A DNA stretch of 64,000 nt from assembly GCF_022637455.1 (NCBI RefSeq), contig NZ_CP093341.1:124001-188000 (forward strand). The letters run 5' to 3'. The translations under genes were made by a program, and so were the position numbers. Below the pieces are notes generated by a model. It made no database searches and was not told the DNA's origin. It saw only the letters and a list, made by a program, of their open reading frames with translations. The stretch comes from Lysobacter sp. S4-A87. GTDB taxonomy: Bacteria > Pseudomonadota > Gammaproteobacteria > Xanthomonadales > Xanthomonadaceae. Of the stretch, positions 46,663 through 55,570 are shown in pieces (position 1 is the stretch's first letter; the number at the start of each line of letters is the position of its first letter).

Positions 46663-48522
46663 TCAACGATACCCGGCGGCCTGCAATTCAAAAAGTTCGG
46701 CATAGCGGCCGCCCTGGTCCAGCAACTCCTGGTGGGTGCCGCTGGCCTCGAGTCGGCCCTGCGCCAGCACCAGGATGCGGTCGGCCATGCGCACGCTGCT
46801 GAAGCGGTGCGAGATCAGCACCGCGGTCTTGCCGTGCGAGAGTTCCTTGAAACGCTGGAACACCTCGAATTCACTGCGTGCATCCAGCGCCGCGGTCGGC
46901 TCGTCGAGGATCATCACCTGGGCGTCGCGCATGTAGGCGCGTGCAATCGCGATCTTCTGCCACTGGCCGCCGGACAGGTCGACGCCGGTCTTGAAACGGC
47001 GTCCGATCAGCTGGTCGTAGCCGTTGGGCAGTCCCTCGATCACCGCGTCGGCCGCTGCCCGCCGCGCCGCTTCGCGGATGCGCTGGCCGTCTGCCATCGC
47101 TTCGATCTGGCCGACGCCGATGTTCTCGCCGGCGGTCAGGTGATAGCGGACGAAGTCCTGGAAGATCACGCCAACGTTGCCGCGCAGGTCGTCCAGGTCG
47201 TACTCGCGCAGGTCGCGGCCGTCGAGCGTGATGCGGCCCTCGTCGGGGTCGTACAGGCGCGCCAGCAGCTTGACCAGGGTGGTCTTGCCGGCGCCGTTCT
47301 CGCCGACCAGCGCCAGCACTTCGCCGGCGCGCAGTTCGAAGTCGAGTCCGCGCAGCGCCCACTTCTCGGCATCGGGATAGCGGAAGCCGACGTTCTCGAA
47401 GACGAAGCCGCGCGCGATCGGGCGTGGCACCGGCAATGCGTCCGGCGGCGAAACGATTTCGGGCTTGATCTCGAAGAACGAGAACAGGTCGTCCAGGTAC
47501 AGCGCTTGTCCGGCCACCTGCGAGAATCCGACCAGCAGGCCCTCGAGCAGCTGCCGCAACCGGCGGAAGCTGCCGGCCAGGAAAGTGAGATCGCCGATGC
47601 TGAAATCGCCGCGCACGGTGCGCCAGGCGATGTAGGCGTAGGCAACGTAGTAGCCCATCGTGCCCAGCGCCGCCAGCAGCGCGCCCCAGGCGGCTCGGCG
47701 GCGGGCGAGGGCACGGTTGGCACGGAAGAATCCGTCGGCGAGTTCGCGGTACTTGGCGATCAGATAGCGGTGGAGGTTGAAGATCTTCACCTCCTTCGCC
47801 GTTTCCACGCTCGCGCCCATCTGCCGCACGTATTCGAGCTGGCGGCGTTCCGGGGTCCAGGCGAAGTTGAGCGAATAGCCCAACGCGTTGAAGTGCGCTT
47901 CGCCAACGAACGACGGCACCAGCGCCACGGCGAGCAGCACGATCAGCCACGGCGCATAGACCAGCAATCCGGCGGCAAAGCTCACCACGGTGATCGCGTC
48001 CTGGACCTGGCCGAACAGCTGGCTCATCAGGTTCATTCGCCCCATCGTCTGGCGGCGCGCGCGGTCCAGCTTGTCCTGCAGGTCGGGGTCTTCGAAGTCT
48101 TCCAGGTCGAGCGTGGCGGCGTGTTCCATCAGGCGCACGCTGGTGACGTTGGTGAACAGTTCCGACAGCAGCGAATCGCCGTAGCTGATCAGCCGGCCGA
48201 GCAGGTCGGAACCGATCGCCAGGGCGAACTCGATCAGGAGCAGCCACGACAGGGTGTCTAGCTGCCCGCTTCGCCATGCCTCGCCGACGCTGTCGAAACC
48301 GCTACCGGCCGCGACCAGCCGCACCGCCTCGTCGATGATCAGCTTGCCGACATACAGTGTGGCAATGGGCAGGAACGCGCGCACTACGCGCAATCCCAGG
48401 GTCGTCAGCGTCAGCCCGGGACTGGTCGCCCAGATCTGCCGCAGGAATGGAGGCAGGTTGCGCAGCGCGTCGAATCGTTCGCGCAGGCTCGGTTTGGCGG
48501 ATGCGGTCGAAGGGGCGGGCAT
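46663..48522 (-). CDS. ABC exporter (fused permease and ATPase)
   Basis: The 619-residue half-transporter has an N-terminal membrane domain of about six helices (to about residue 335). The nucleotide-binding domain has Walker A GENGAGKTTL (about 404), signature LSGGQWQKIAIARA (about 512) and Walker B VMILDEPTAALDA. It works as a dimer, exporting lipid, peptide or drug. The MsbA-like fold is clear, but the substrate is unknown. It ends near a natural junction with the dehydrogenase start (46624), 38 bases apart on the same strand. Confidence 0.87.
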   Translation of the reverse strand: MPAPSTASAKPSLRERFDALRNLPPFLRQIWATSPGLTLTTLGLRVVRAFLPIATLYVGKLIIDEAVRLVAAGSGFDSVGEAWRSGQLDTLSWLLLIEFALAIGSDLLGRLISYGDSLLSELFTNVTSVRLMEHAATLDLEDFEDPDLQDKLDRARRQTMGRMNLMSQLFGQVQDAITVVSFAAGLLVYAPWLIVLLAVALVPSFVGEAHFNALGYSLNFAWTPERRQLEYVRQMGASVETAKEVKIFNLHRYLIAKYRELADGFFRANRALARRRAAWGALLAALGTMGYYVAYAYIAWRTVRGDFSIGDLTFLAGSFRRLRQLLEGLLVGFSQVAGQALYLDDLFSFFEIKPEIVSPPDALPVPRPIARGFVFENVGFRYPDAEKWALRGLDFELRAGEVLALVGENGAGKTTLVKLLARLYDPDEGRITLDGRDLREYDLDDLRGNVGVIFQDFVRYHLTAGENIGVGQIEAMADGQRIREAARRAAADAVIEGLPNGYDQLIGRRFKTGVDLSGGQWQKIAIARAYMRDAQVMILDEPTAALDARSEFEVFQRFKELSHGKTAVLISHRFSSVRMADRILVLAQGRLEASGTHQELLDQGGRYAELFELQAAGYR

Positions 48523-48570
48523 GGGGTCGCAGGATAGGGCACTTCGGCGACGACCGGCGTCATGCCGCCG

Positions 48571-49347
48571 TCAGGGCAGATCGAGCTCGACCCAGGTCGG
48601 TGCGTGATCGCTGGCCCGATCCAGCCCGCGCACCCAGCGGTCGACGCCGGCTTCCCGCAGCGTCGGGGCCAGGACACCGTTGAGCAGCAGGTGGTCGATG
48701 CGCAATCCGGCATCGCGCTGCCAGTGCTGGCGGAAGTAATCCCAGAACGTGTACACGCGTTCCTCGCCGAACACATCGCGCAACGAATCGGTCCAGCCCT
48801 GGGCGAGCAGGCGCTGGTAACGCTCGCGGCTCTGCGGTTGCAGCAACGCGTCCTTGCGCCACGACTTGGGGTTGTAGATGTCCTCGTCGGTGGGCACGAC
48901 ATTGAAATCGCCGGCCAGCACCACCGGCTGGCCGCTGTCGTGCAGCTGCTGCGCGCGTGCGATCAGGCGGTCGAACCAGGCCAGCTTGTAGTCGAACTTC
49001 GGCCCCGGCTGCGGGTTGCCGTTGGGCAGATACAGGCAGACAACGACGATGCCCTCGATCGCGGCCTCGAGGTAACGGCTCTGGCTGTCGTCCGGATCGC
49101 CGGGCAGGCCGCGGCGGATCTCGATCGGGTCGGCATCGCGGGCGAGGATGGCCACTCCGTTCCACGCCTTCTGGCCATGCCAGATCGCGCCGTAGCCGGC
49201 GTCGGCGATGGCCTTTCGCGGGAGCTGTCCGGGGGCGGCCTTGAGCTCCTGCAGGCAGGCCACGTCGGGCGCTTCCTCGCGCAGCCATGCCAGCAGCGAA
49301 TCCAGGCGGGTGTTGATGCCGTTGACGTTGAACGTGGCGATCTTCAC
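48571..49347 (-). CDS. xthA: Exodeoxyribonuclease III
   Basis: This 258-residue AP endonuclease/3'-exonuclease belongs to base-excision repair. Motifs are KIATFNVNGINTRLDSLL at the N-terminus, ACLQELKAAPGQLP, YLPNGNPQPGPKFDYKLAWF, VLAGDFNVVPTDEDI and a C-terminal SDHAPTWVELD. The start is GTG at 49347, which gives the family N-terminus. It follows the outer-membrane gene on the same strand, separated by a hairpin. Confidence 0.95.
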   Translation of the reverse strand: MKIATFNVNGINTRLDSLLAWLREEAPDVACLQELKAAPGQLPRKAIADAGYGAIWHGQKAWNGVAILARDADPIEIRRGLPGDPDDSQSRYLEAAIEGIVVVCLYLPNGNPQPGPKFDYKLAWFDRLIARAQQLHDSGQPVVLAGDFNVVPTDEDIYNPKSWRKDALLQPQSRERYQRLLAQGWTDSLRDVFGEERVYTFWDYFRQHWQRDAGLRIDHLLLNGVLAPTLREAGVDRWVRGLDRASDHAPTWVELDLP

Positions 49348-49372
49348 GCGGTGCCCTGGCGCGGCGTTCGCT

Positions 49373-49397
49373 CAGGAGCCGGAAACGCCGGCTCCTG
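49373..49397 (-). terminator. Hairpin between outer-membrane gene and xthA
   Basis: CAGGAGCCGG (49373-49382) pairs perfectly with CCGGCTCCTG (49388-49397) around AAACG. It lies past the stop of the minus-strand outer-membrane gene (49424). No U-tract. Resembles the hairpin at 29083. Confidence 0.5.
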
Positions 49398-49423
49398 CGT
49401 CATTGCATTCAAAAGCGATGCAC

Positions 49424-50263
49424 TCAGAAGCGATACACGCCACCCAGGCGGATGCCGCTGTCCTCGAACTCGAGCCGGCCGTCGAAGCGGTTGGCTTCGG
49501 CATCGGCATCGATGTTGTTGAAGGTGTAGTCGAGCATGAAGCCGAAGCTCTCCCACGGAAACCACTCGACGCCGCCGCGGGCGAAGGTGACGTCGGCATC
49601 GATGTCGTTGATCTTTGCGGTGAAGTAGCCGGCTTCGGCATAGATGCGCCAGTCATCGGCCGGGGTCCAGCGCCAGCTCGCGCCGATGCTCGGGGCAGGC
49701 ACGTCGGCAGACACCTGGCGATCGAACTCCGCGCCGCCCTGGTTGCCGCCCGCGTCCAGCTCCAGGCCGATGTCCAGCTCGACCTTGTACCAGACCAGTC
49801 CCAGGCGCGGTCCCAGCGCCCAGGTGTCGTTGTTGGCGACCCACCAGTTGTAGTTGATCTCGTAGGCATCGAGGTTGTACTCGCTGCGCACGGTGGCCGA
49901 GGCCGGGTAGACCGCGCCGTCGAAGGTGATGTCGCGGTTGAGCGTGCGGCTGGAGTTGAAGCTGTCCTGGTAGTAGGCGATGCCGAATTCGTGGTTCTCC
50001 AGCGGCCGCCAGCTGGCCGAGATCAGGCCGATCGTGCTGTCACCGTCCAGGCCCAGGTCCCGCTCGAGGTCGATTTCGCTGCCTTGCAGGGTCTCGCCGT
50101 CGGCGCGGAGCTGGGTATCGAACTTGCTGATGTACCCGGCGATGCGGATGCTGAAGGTGTCCAGCGGCTCCACCGCCAGGGCCGGGAAGGACAGCGCCGA
50201 GAGGAAGACAGCGGGCAGCAGCAGACGGCCGGCAGCCGCGTTGCGACGTTGCGACGACGACAT
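49424..50263 (-). CDS. Outer-membrane beta-barrel protein, function unknown
   Basis: The 279-residue protein has a signal peptide (cleavage near ALA, residue 30). Amphipathic strands then alternate with aromatic pairs (HEFGIAYYQDSF, EINYNWWV, WRIYAEAGYFTAKIND, FGFMLDYTFNNID), ending in GVYRF, whose terminal Phe is the outer-membrane insertion signal. It has about ten strands and no recognised enzymatic motif. The ATG at 50263 has a GAGGGGGTT ribosome-binding site. It probably forms a small channel or adhesion-type barrel. I do not recognise its exact family. Confidence 0.75.
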   Translation of the reverse strand: MSSSQRRNAAAGRLLLPAVFLSALSFPALAVEPLDTFSIRIAGYISKFDTQLRADGETLQGSEIDLERDLGLDGDSTIGLISASWRPLENHEFGIAYYQDSFNSSRTLNRDITFDGAVYPASATVRSEYNLDAYEINYNWWVANNDTWALGPRLGLVWYKVELDIGLELDAGGNQGGAEFDRQVSADVPAPSIGASWRWTPADDWRIYAEAGYFTAKINDIDADVTFARGGVEWFPWESFGFMLDYTFNNIDADAEANRFDGRLEFEDSGIRLGGVYRF

Positions 50264-50391
50264 GGGAACCCCCTCAGGATGGCGCCAGGCGGGCCCTGGC
50301 CGTGTAGATGTTCAGTTTCTGTAACGTTCCATGTTTGCTGTGCGTGAAATGTGAAGGCCGCGTCGCCCCGAAACCGCAGTCAGATACCGGC

Positions 50392-50397
50392 TAAAAT
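50392..50397 (+). promoter_or_regulatory. -10-like hexamer of fumarase gene
   Basis: TAAAAT, with an expected start near 50404, would place the transcript start upstream of GTG 50429 and inside the region of the alternative ATG at 50396. If real, this excludes the ATG as start. No good -35. Confidence 0.35.
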
Positions 50398-50428
50398 GTG
50401 CGCCCCGCCGCCAGCCTCGAAGCCCGCC

Positions 50429-52000
50429 GTGAGCAACGCCGCAAGCCCGAAGTCCCCGCCAGCCCAGACCACTGCGGGCACACCGGTTTCGATCCGCCAG
50501 GAAGACCTGATCCAGTCCGTCGCAGACGCCCTGCAGTACATCAGCTACTACCACCCGGTCGACTACATCAAGAACCTCGCCGCCGCCTATGAGCGCGAGC
50601 AGTCGCCGGCTGCCCGCGACGCCATCGCCCAGATCCTGATCAACTCGCGCATGTGCGCGGAGGGTCACCGTCCGATCTGCCAGGACACCGGCATCGTGAC
50701 CGTGTTCCTCGAAATCGGCATGAGCGTGCGCTGGGACGACGCCACGATGGGCGTGGAAGACATGGTCCACGAGGGCGTGCGCCGCGCCTACAACCATCCG
50801 GACAACAAGCTGCGCGCGTCGGTGCTCGCCGATCCGGCGGGCAAGCGGACCAACACCAGGGACAACACCCCCGGCGTGGTCAACGTCAAGGTGGTGCCGG
50901 GCAACACGGTCGAGGTGATCGTCGCAGCCAAGGGCGGCGGTTCGGAAGCCAAGTCCAAGTTCGCGATGCTCAATCCGTCGGACTCGATCGTCGACTGGGT
51001 GCTCAAGACCGTGCCGACGATGGGCGCCGGCTGGTGCCCGCCAGGCATGCTCGGCATCGGTATCGGCGGCACCGCCGAGAAGGCGATGCTGCTGGCCAAG
51101 GAAGCGCTGATGGAGCCGATCGACATCACCGAGCTGCAGCAGCGCGGCGCGTCCAACCGCGCCGAGGAGCTGCGCCTGGAGCTGTTCGAGAAGGTCAACG
51201 CGCTCGGCATCGGTGCGCAGGGCCTGGGCGGCCTGACGACGGTGCTCGACATCAAGGTCAAGGATTACCCGACCCACGCGGCCAACCTGCCGGTGGCGCT
51301 GATCCCCAATTGCGCGGCCACGCGCCACGCGCATTTCACGCTCGATGGCAGCGGCCCGGTGATGCTCGATCCGCCGTCGCTGGCAGACTGGCCGCAGCTG
51401 ACCTACGACGCGTCCAAGGGCCGTCGCGTCAATCTCGACACGCTCACCCGCGAAGACGTGGCCAGCTGGAAGCCGGGCGAGGTGCTGCTGCTCAACGGCA
51501 AGCTGCTGACCGGCCGCGATGCCGCGCACAAGCGCATGGTCGACATGCTCAACAAGGGCGAGCCGCTGCCGGTCGACCTCAAGGGCCGCTTCATCTATTA
51601 CGTGGGCCCGGTCGATCCGGTGCGCGACGAAGTCGTCGGTCCGGCCGGCCCGACCACGGCCACGCGCATGGACAAGTTCACCGAGCAGGTGCTCAGCCAG
51701 ACCGGCCTGCTCGGCATGGTCGGCAAGGCCGAGCGCGGTCCTGCCGCGATCGAGGCGATCCGCAAGCACGGCTCGGCCTACCTGATGGCCGTCGGCGGCG
51801 CTGCCTACCTGGTGTCGAAGGCGATCAAGGCCGCGCGCGTGGTCGGCTTCGCCGACCTGGGCATGGAAGCGATCTACGAGTTCCAGGTGGAGGACATGCC
51901 GGTGACCGTCGCCGTCGACTCCACCGGTGAATCGGTGCACAAGACCGGCCCGCGCGAGTGGCAGGCAAAGATCGGCAAGATTCCGGTGGTGGTGGAGTAA
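50429..52000 (+). CDS. fumA: Class I fumarate hydratase ([4Fe-4S])
   Basis: This TCA-cycle enzyme interconverts fumarate and malate. From GTG 50429 it is 523 residues; E. coli FumA is 548. Cluster cysteines lie in RPICQDTGIV, GWCPPGMLG and LIPNCAATRHAHF, in the family order. GIGIGGTAEKAML and MAVGGAAYLVSKAI are further signatures, and the C-terminal half is the beta domain with DPVRDEVVGPAGPTTATRMD. Oxygen sensitivity is expected. ATG 50396 or GTG 50351 would add residues of low complexity; the family N-terminus begins near EDLIQSVADALQYISYYHP, so both are optional. Confidence 0.92.
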   Translation: MSNAASPKSPPAQTTAGTPVSIRQEDLIQSVADALQYISYYHPVDYIKNLAAAYEREQSPAARDAIAQILINSRMCAEGHRPICQDTGIVTVFLEIGMSVRWDDATMGVEDMVHEGVRRAYNHPDNKLRASVLADPAGKRTNTRDNTPGVVNVKVVPGNTVEVIVAAKGGGSEAKSKFAMLNPSDSIVDWVLKTVPTMGAGWCPPGMLGIGIGGTAEKAMLLAKEALMEPIDITELQQRGASNRAEELRLELFEKVNALGIGAQGLGGLTTVLDIKVKDYPTHAANLPVALIPNCAATRHAHFTLDGSGPVMLDPPSLADWPQLTYDASKGRRVNLDTLTREDVASWKPGEVLLLNGKLLTGRDAAHKRMVDMLNKGEPLPVDLKGRFIYYVGPVDPVRDEVVGPAGPTTATRMDKFTEQVLSQTGLLGMVGKAERGPAAIEAIRKHGSAYLMAVGGAAYLVSKAIKAARVVGFADLGMEAIYEFQVEDMPVTVAVDSTGESVHKTGPREWQAKIGKIPVVVE

Positions 52001-52012
52001 TCCCCCCCCACC

Positions 52013-52037
52013 GTCATCCCGGCGAACGCCAGGATCC
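52013..52037. repeat. Short GTCATCCC-type dispersed hairpin repeat
   Basis: GTCATCCCGGCGAACGCC then AGGATCC resembles the family of imperfect palindromes with GTCATCCC...GGGATCC ends seen again at 59636, 61189 and 61218. It is intergenic, between fumA and the patatin gene. Confidence 0.6.
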
Positions 52038-52068
52038 CTCTTGATCCTGGCTGTCGGTTGCGTGACCG

Positions 52069-53046
52069 CTACAGCCGCCCCACCAGGTCCACCAGCTTCC
52101 TGCGCGTCTCCGCCTGCAGCAGATACGCCTGCGCCATCGCTTCCAGTCCGGCGACATTGGTCGCGCTGACGTCATCCAGATCGTCCAGCCCGGTCAGCAG
52201 CTCTGCCTGCAGGCGGAAGTAACCATCGCCCACCAGGTGCTGGGCGATGTAATCGACCGCGTCGGTGTTGCCATCGAACAGCACGTCGATGATGGGAATG
52301 GCCCATTCCAGCGCGCCCCATTCCTGCGCCGACTTCAGGTCGATCGGACGGTTGCGCTCGCCGCTGCCGACCGACAGCACCACCAGGTCCTGGGCACTGT
52401 CGACGCGGGCATCCTTGCGCAGGGCCTCGGCGATCGCGCAGGCGGTCGGGTTGTTGGCGACGACGCCACCATCGATCATCGCCCGCTTGCGTCCCTCGAC
52501 CACCATCGGGTGCGCCGGGAAGTAGGTCGGCGCTGCCGTCGACGCACGGCACACGTCCCACATCGGCAGGTCCGCGTGCTCGGACTTGAAGCTCTTGAAC
52601 ACGATCGGCGTTCGCGAAATCGTGTCGTAGCTGGTGATCAACAGCGGCTTCTTCGCCTGGCCCAGCGTGGTCGTGCCGAAGACGTTCCTGAGGACCTTTT
52701 CCAGGCCCTTGCCGTCATAGCGCGGTGCCGACACGCCCTGGGTGAAGGTCCGTCCGGCCCGCGACCACAACCGCTGCGCCATGCCGGGAAAGATCACGTG
52801 CCGTTGCTGCCGATAGAGGTCGGCCAGCTGCTGCGGCGGCAGCCCCATGGCCAGTCCGCATGCGATCAGTGCGCCGGTCGAACTGCCGGCAATCAGGTCG
52901 AAGTTGCGAAGCAGCCCGCCGGATTTTCCAGCCTGGGCGAGGGCATCTTCGACGCCGGCCAGCCAGACGCAGCTGACCAGGCCACGGATGCCGCCGCCAT
53001 CGAGCGAAAGGATGCGGCGCATTCTCACGGTGACGTCTCCTGCCAT
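52069..53046 (-). CDS. Patatin-like phospholipase
   Basis: The 325-residue acyl hydrolase has the patatin oxyanion region DGGGIRG (16-22), nucleophile Ser56 in GSSTG (54-58) and catalytic Asp192 in IDGGVVANNP. It also contains DVCRASTAAPTYFPAHPM, typical of bacterial (CapV/RssA-like) patatins. No signal peptide is seen, so it is probably cytosolic or membrane-associated. GGAG six bases before the ATG at 53046 fixes the start. The next gene upstream on the same strand encodes outer-membrane phospholipase A1 (73 bp gap), so a shared transcript is plausible. No signalling cyclase is beside it. Confidence 0.9.
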   Translation of the reverse strand: MAGDVTVRMRRILSLDGGGIRGLVSCVWLAGVEDALAQAGKSGGLLRNFDLIAGSSTGALIACGLAMGLPPQQLADLYRQQRHVIFPGMAQRLWSRAGRTFTQGVSAPRYDGKGLEKVLRNVFGTTTLGQAKKPLLITSYDTISRTPIVFKSFKSEHADLPMWDVCRASTAAPTYFPAHPMVVEGRKRAMIDGGVVANNPTACAIAEALRKDARVDSAQDLVVLSVGSGERNRPIDLKSAQEWGALEWAIPIIDVLFDGNTDAVDYIAQHLVGDGYFRLQAELLTGLDDLDDVSATNVAGLEAMAQAYLLQAETRRKLVDLVGRL

Positions 53047-53119
53047 TGAAACTCCTGCGGAAGTTGGCCGCCATGATCGCAGGCACCGGTCGCTTGGACC
53101 GCGACCGGTACGTGTCAGG

Positions 53120-54313
53120 TCAGTACCACTCCAGCAGCGAGATACCCAGGCCGATGTAGGTCGCACGATGGTTGTAGTCGATCAGGCTTTCGCCATAGCC
53201 GTCGAAGACCTGGATGTGGCCGCGCAGGCTGTTGTTGATCGGAAAGCCCCAGTCGAGCTGCACCGCGCCGTGCGAGCGGTCGCCGCCGCGCAGTGAGTGC
53301 CGCCCCATCACCGAGAACTGATGGCCACCGCGCACGTACACCAGGGTGGCGTCGCCGCGACCGACGAAATCCTCGATGTCGGAGTTGTTGTCGTCGTTCT
53401 CGCTCTCCGACACACGCCACCACGGGCGGATCGTCAGCGCCCAGTTCTCGCGGTCCAGGCCGATCATGCCGACCACGCGGTTCCAGCTGCGCGACAGGGG
53501 ATCGGCGCGGCCATTGGACTGGTGGTTGATGCCGATCCCGGCGAGGCGGCCGTTCCAGCCACCGATCTGGTAGTTGTTGCGGAAGGTCAGCATGACCTCC
53601 GGTTCGTAGTTGGTCTCGCGGAACGGACGTGACGTTTCGGCGCTGTAGACCTGCCAGTGCGAGGCCTGGGTATAGGCCAGCCACAGGTCGCCGTTGTCGC
53701 CGAAGATGTTCTCCCAGGCCTTGGTCTTGAAGCTCAGCTGGAACTTGGCTTCCAGCGCGTCGACCGGAATGGGCCCCGGCACGGTGTTGTTGGGATTGGG
53801 GGAATGCGGGGTCTCGTTGGCATCGCTGCTCCAGAACGCGGGTAGCAGGTAGACCGGCTTGTAGGCGCGGAAGTTGAAGATGCCCAGTTTGGAGTCCCGG
53901 GCCAGCTCCCAGCGGCTGTCGAGCAGCGAACCCTTGCCGGCGTTGGCCACGGCGCTGTGCAGGGGATCCTCCATCGGGTACAGCTCGCCACCGCCGCGCG
54001 CCGGCTCCGTGGCCACCGCGTCCGGCGTGGCTTCGGGCACGACCTCCTCGGCGATCTCCAGGTTCTTCTGGATGGCCTTGGCCTCCTTGGCGGCGATGTC
54101 GGCACCACGCGTGTCGCGTGCCTTGTGGCCGTGCACGGCGTCGTAGCAGGCGAGGCGGTCGGCATCGGCGTTGATGGAAACGCAGGCCTCGGGCGTAGCC
54201 GGGGTGGCCGGAACCTGCGCCTGCGCCAGCACCGGCGCGGCGGCGATCAACAACAGCGGATGCGGCAGGAAAGGACGGGGCAGGCGGAAGCGCTTATTGC
54301 GAACTGGCGGCAT
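53120..54313 (-). CDS. pldA: Outer-membrane phospholipase A1 (OMPLA)
   Basis: The 397-residue protein has an N-terminal signal (MPPVRNKRFRLPRPFLPHPL...LAQAQ) and a short segment ACVSINADADRLACYD seen in many envelope proteins of this group. The OMPLA barrel follows. The catalytic pair His264 and Ser266 lies in GINHQSNGRADPLSRSWNR, and the barrel ends in SLLEWY. It hydrolyses outer-membrane phospholipids after dimerising in damaged membranes. It is longer than E. coli PldA (289) because of the N-terminal region. ATG 54313 is chosen; an upstream ATG at 54358 has no better ribosome site. Confidence 0.92.
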   Translation of the reverse strand: MPPVRNKRFRLPRPFLPHPLLLIAAAPVLAQAQVPATPATPEACVSINADADRLACYDAVHGHKARDTRGADIAAKEAKAIQKNLEIAEEVVPEATPDAVATEPARGGGELYPMEDPLHSAVANAGKGSLLDSRWELARDSKLGIFNFRAYKPVYLLPAFWSSDANETPHSPNPNNTVPGPIPVDALEAKFQLSFKTKAWENIFGDNGDLWLAYTQASHWQVYSAETSRPFRETNYEPEVMLTFRNNYQIGGWNGRLAGIGINHQSNGRADPLSRSWNRVVGMIGLDRENWALTIRPWWRVSESENDDNNSDIEDFVGRGDATLVYVRGGHQFSVMGRHSLRGGDRSHGAVQLDWGFPINNSLRGHIQVFDGYGESLIDYNHRATYIGLGISLLEWY

Positions 54314-54457
54314 GCGGGGGGCTCGATGCGGTTGATGTCGCGACAGGAAGTGTGGCATCGGTTCGATGCCACGGTCGTTAACGGAAGTTGTCCGGGAAGC
54401 AACGCAATGGTGCCCGCTGTGGCTCTTCGGAAGAACCGGCCAGCGGAAAAACGGCCA

Positions 54458-54943
54458 TCAGAAAAACCAGGCGAAGGCGAACAGGCCGAGCATGGCGAAC
54501 GCCAGGCCGAGCTTGAGGACCACGCCGAAGACAATGCCGAGCCAGGTGCCGAATCCGACCTTGGCCGCCTTGCGTACTTCCCGGCCATGGATCAGCTCGC
54601 CGCCGAGGGCGCCGACGAACGGTCCGGCGAACAGCCCGACCGGCCCGAAGAACAGCCCGGCAAACGTGCCCAGTACCGCCCCGACCACGGCGAGCCGGCT
54701 CGCCCCGACGCGCTTGGCGCCGATCGAGGTGGCCAGCAGGTCGATGCCCAGCGAGAACACGGTCAGCAGGCCCAGTATCACCAGCGGCACCCAGCCGACC
54801 TCGCGAAAATCCCCGGCCCAGGCCGCCAGCAACATGCCGGCGAATACCAGGGGCAGGCCGGGCAGGGCCGGCAATACCGTGCCGGCTATCCCGACCAGCA
54901 TCAGAAGCCCGGCCAATACGTAATAAATCCCCTGCAATTCCAT
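54458..54943 (-). CDS. DUF456-family membrane protein
   Basis: The 161-residue protein has about four to five hydrophobic helices. It matches the DUF456 family, e.g. VGIAGTVLPALPGLPLVFAG and SIGAKRVGASRLAVVGAVLG, with GLFFGPVGLFAGPFVGALGGE. Members are small inner-membrane proteins with glycine-rich helices and no known function. The ATG at 54943 has CAGGGGG upstream. It is divergent from the cold-shock gene. Confidence 0.85.
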   Translation of the reverse strand: MELQGIYYVLAGLLMLVGIAGTVLPALPGLPLVFAGMLLAAWAGDFREVGWVPLVILGLLTVFSLGIDLLATSIGAKRVGASRLAVVGAVLGTFAGLFFGPVGLFAGPFVGALGGELIHGREVRKAAKVGFGTWLGIVFGVVLKLGLAFAMLGLFAFAWFF

Positions 54944-55161
54944 ACTAATTACCCCCTGTCAGACCATGACTTTGCCCAGATTGCATTTTCACCCGGCCCG
55001 GGGTACTTTGCGGGCGCTGTGTTTGCCAGGGTCACCGTGAATCGTGGCCCGATGCGGTTGATCCATCGATCCGCTACATCGTTGCACCTCGCTTCCTCCT
55101 TGCAACCAGCACGCAGCCTACCGCCGCGTTATCAACCAAACGTTCCAAGGAGCAAGTAAAC
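54944..55161 (+). promoter_or_regulatory. Promoter and probable long leader of cold-shock gene
   Basis: This 218-base gap holds the divergent starts of the DUF456 gene and csp. A Shine-Dalgarno AAGGAG sits just before the csp ATG. Cold-shock genes usually carry a structured 5' leader, and the unusual length here fits that, but I could not identify a specific cold box or promoter hexamers with confidence. Confidence 0.35.
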
Positions 55162-55371
55162 ATGTCGAACCGTGAAACCGGTACCGTCAAGTGGTTCAAC
55201 GATGCCAAGGGCTTCGGCTTCATCAGCCGCGAAAATGGTGAGGACGTGTTCGTGCACTTCCGCGCCATCCAGTCGCAGGGCTTCAAGAGCCTGAAGGAAG
55301 GCCAGAAGGTCTCCTTCACCGTCGTCCAGGGCCAGAAGGGCCTGCAGGCAGACGCCGTCCAGCCGCTCTGA
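55162..55371 (+). CDS. Cold-shock protein (CspA family)
   Basis: The 69-residue RNA/ssDNA chaperone has RNP1 KGFGFI (16-21) and RNP2 VFVHF (29-33), plus [11 protein letters not shown] and [15 protein letters not shown]. It melts secondary structures in mRNA during cold shock or rapid growth. The ATG is supported by AAGGAG with a nine-base spacer. The strong terminator at 55425-55457 gives a single-gene transcript. Confidence 0.96.
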   Translation: MSNRETGTVKWFNDAKGFGFISRENGEDVFVHFRAIQSQGFKSLKEGQKVSFTVVQGQKGLQADAVQPL

Positions 55372-55424
55372 TTACAGGGCCAACGACGGAAGTCACTGGC
55401 GCGCCGCTTGCGGCGCCCGGTATG

Positions 55425-55457
55425 GAAAAAACCCGGCCTTGGCCGGGTTTTTTCTTT
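55425..55457. terminator. Bidirectional Rho-independent terminator after csp
   Basis: A-tract, ACCCGGCC paired with GGCCGGGT, and a T-tract (TTTTTTCTTT) make this work on both strands: downstream of csp and downstream of the minus-strand glycine-zipper lipoprotein (stop 55571). Confidence 0.9.
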
Positions 55458-55570
55458 ATGCGGACGATGCCTGCCGCGAAGGGAATGGCGCGCGTGCATC
55501 CGGTCACGCGCGAAGTTTCCAAACATTCCCGACATTCGCTGTTAACGCTCCCATTTGTTTCCAGGGTTAG

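Noticed and set aside
52069-53046. Patatin gene as a CBASS immune effector
   Set aside because: No cGAS/CD-NTase, E1/E2 or other CBASS gene adjoins it.
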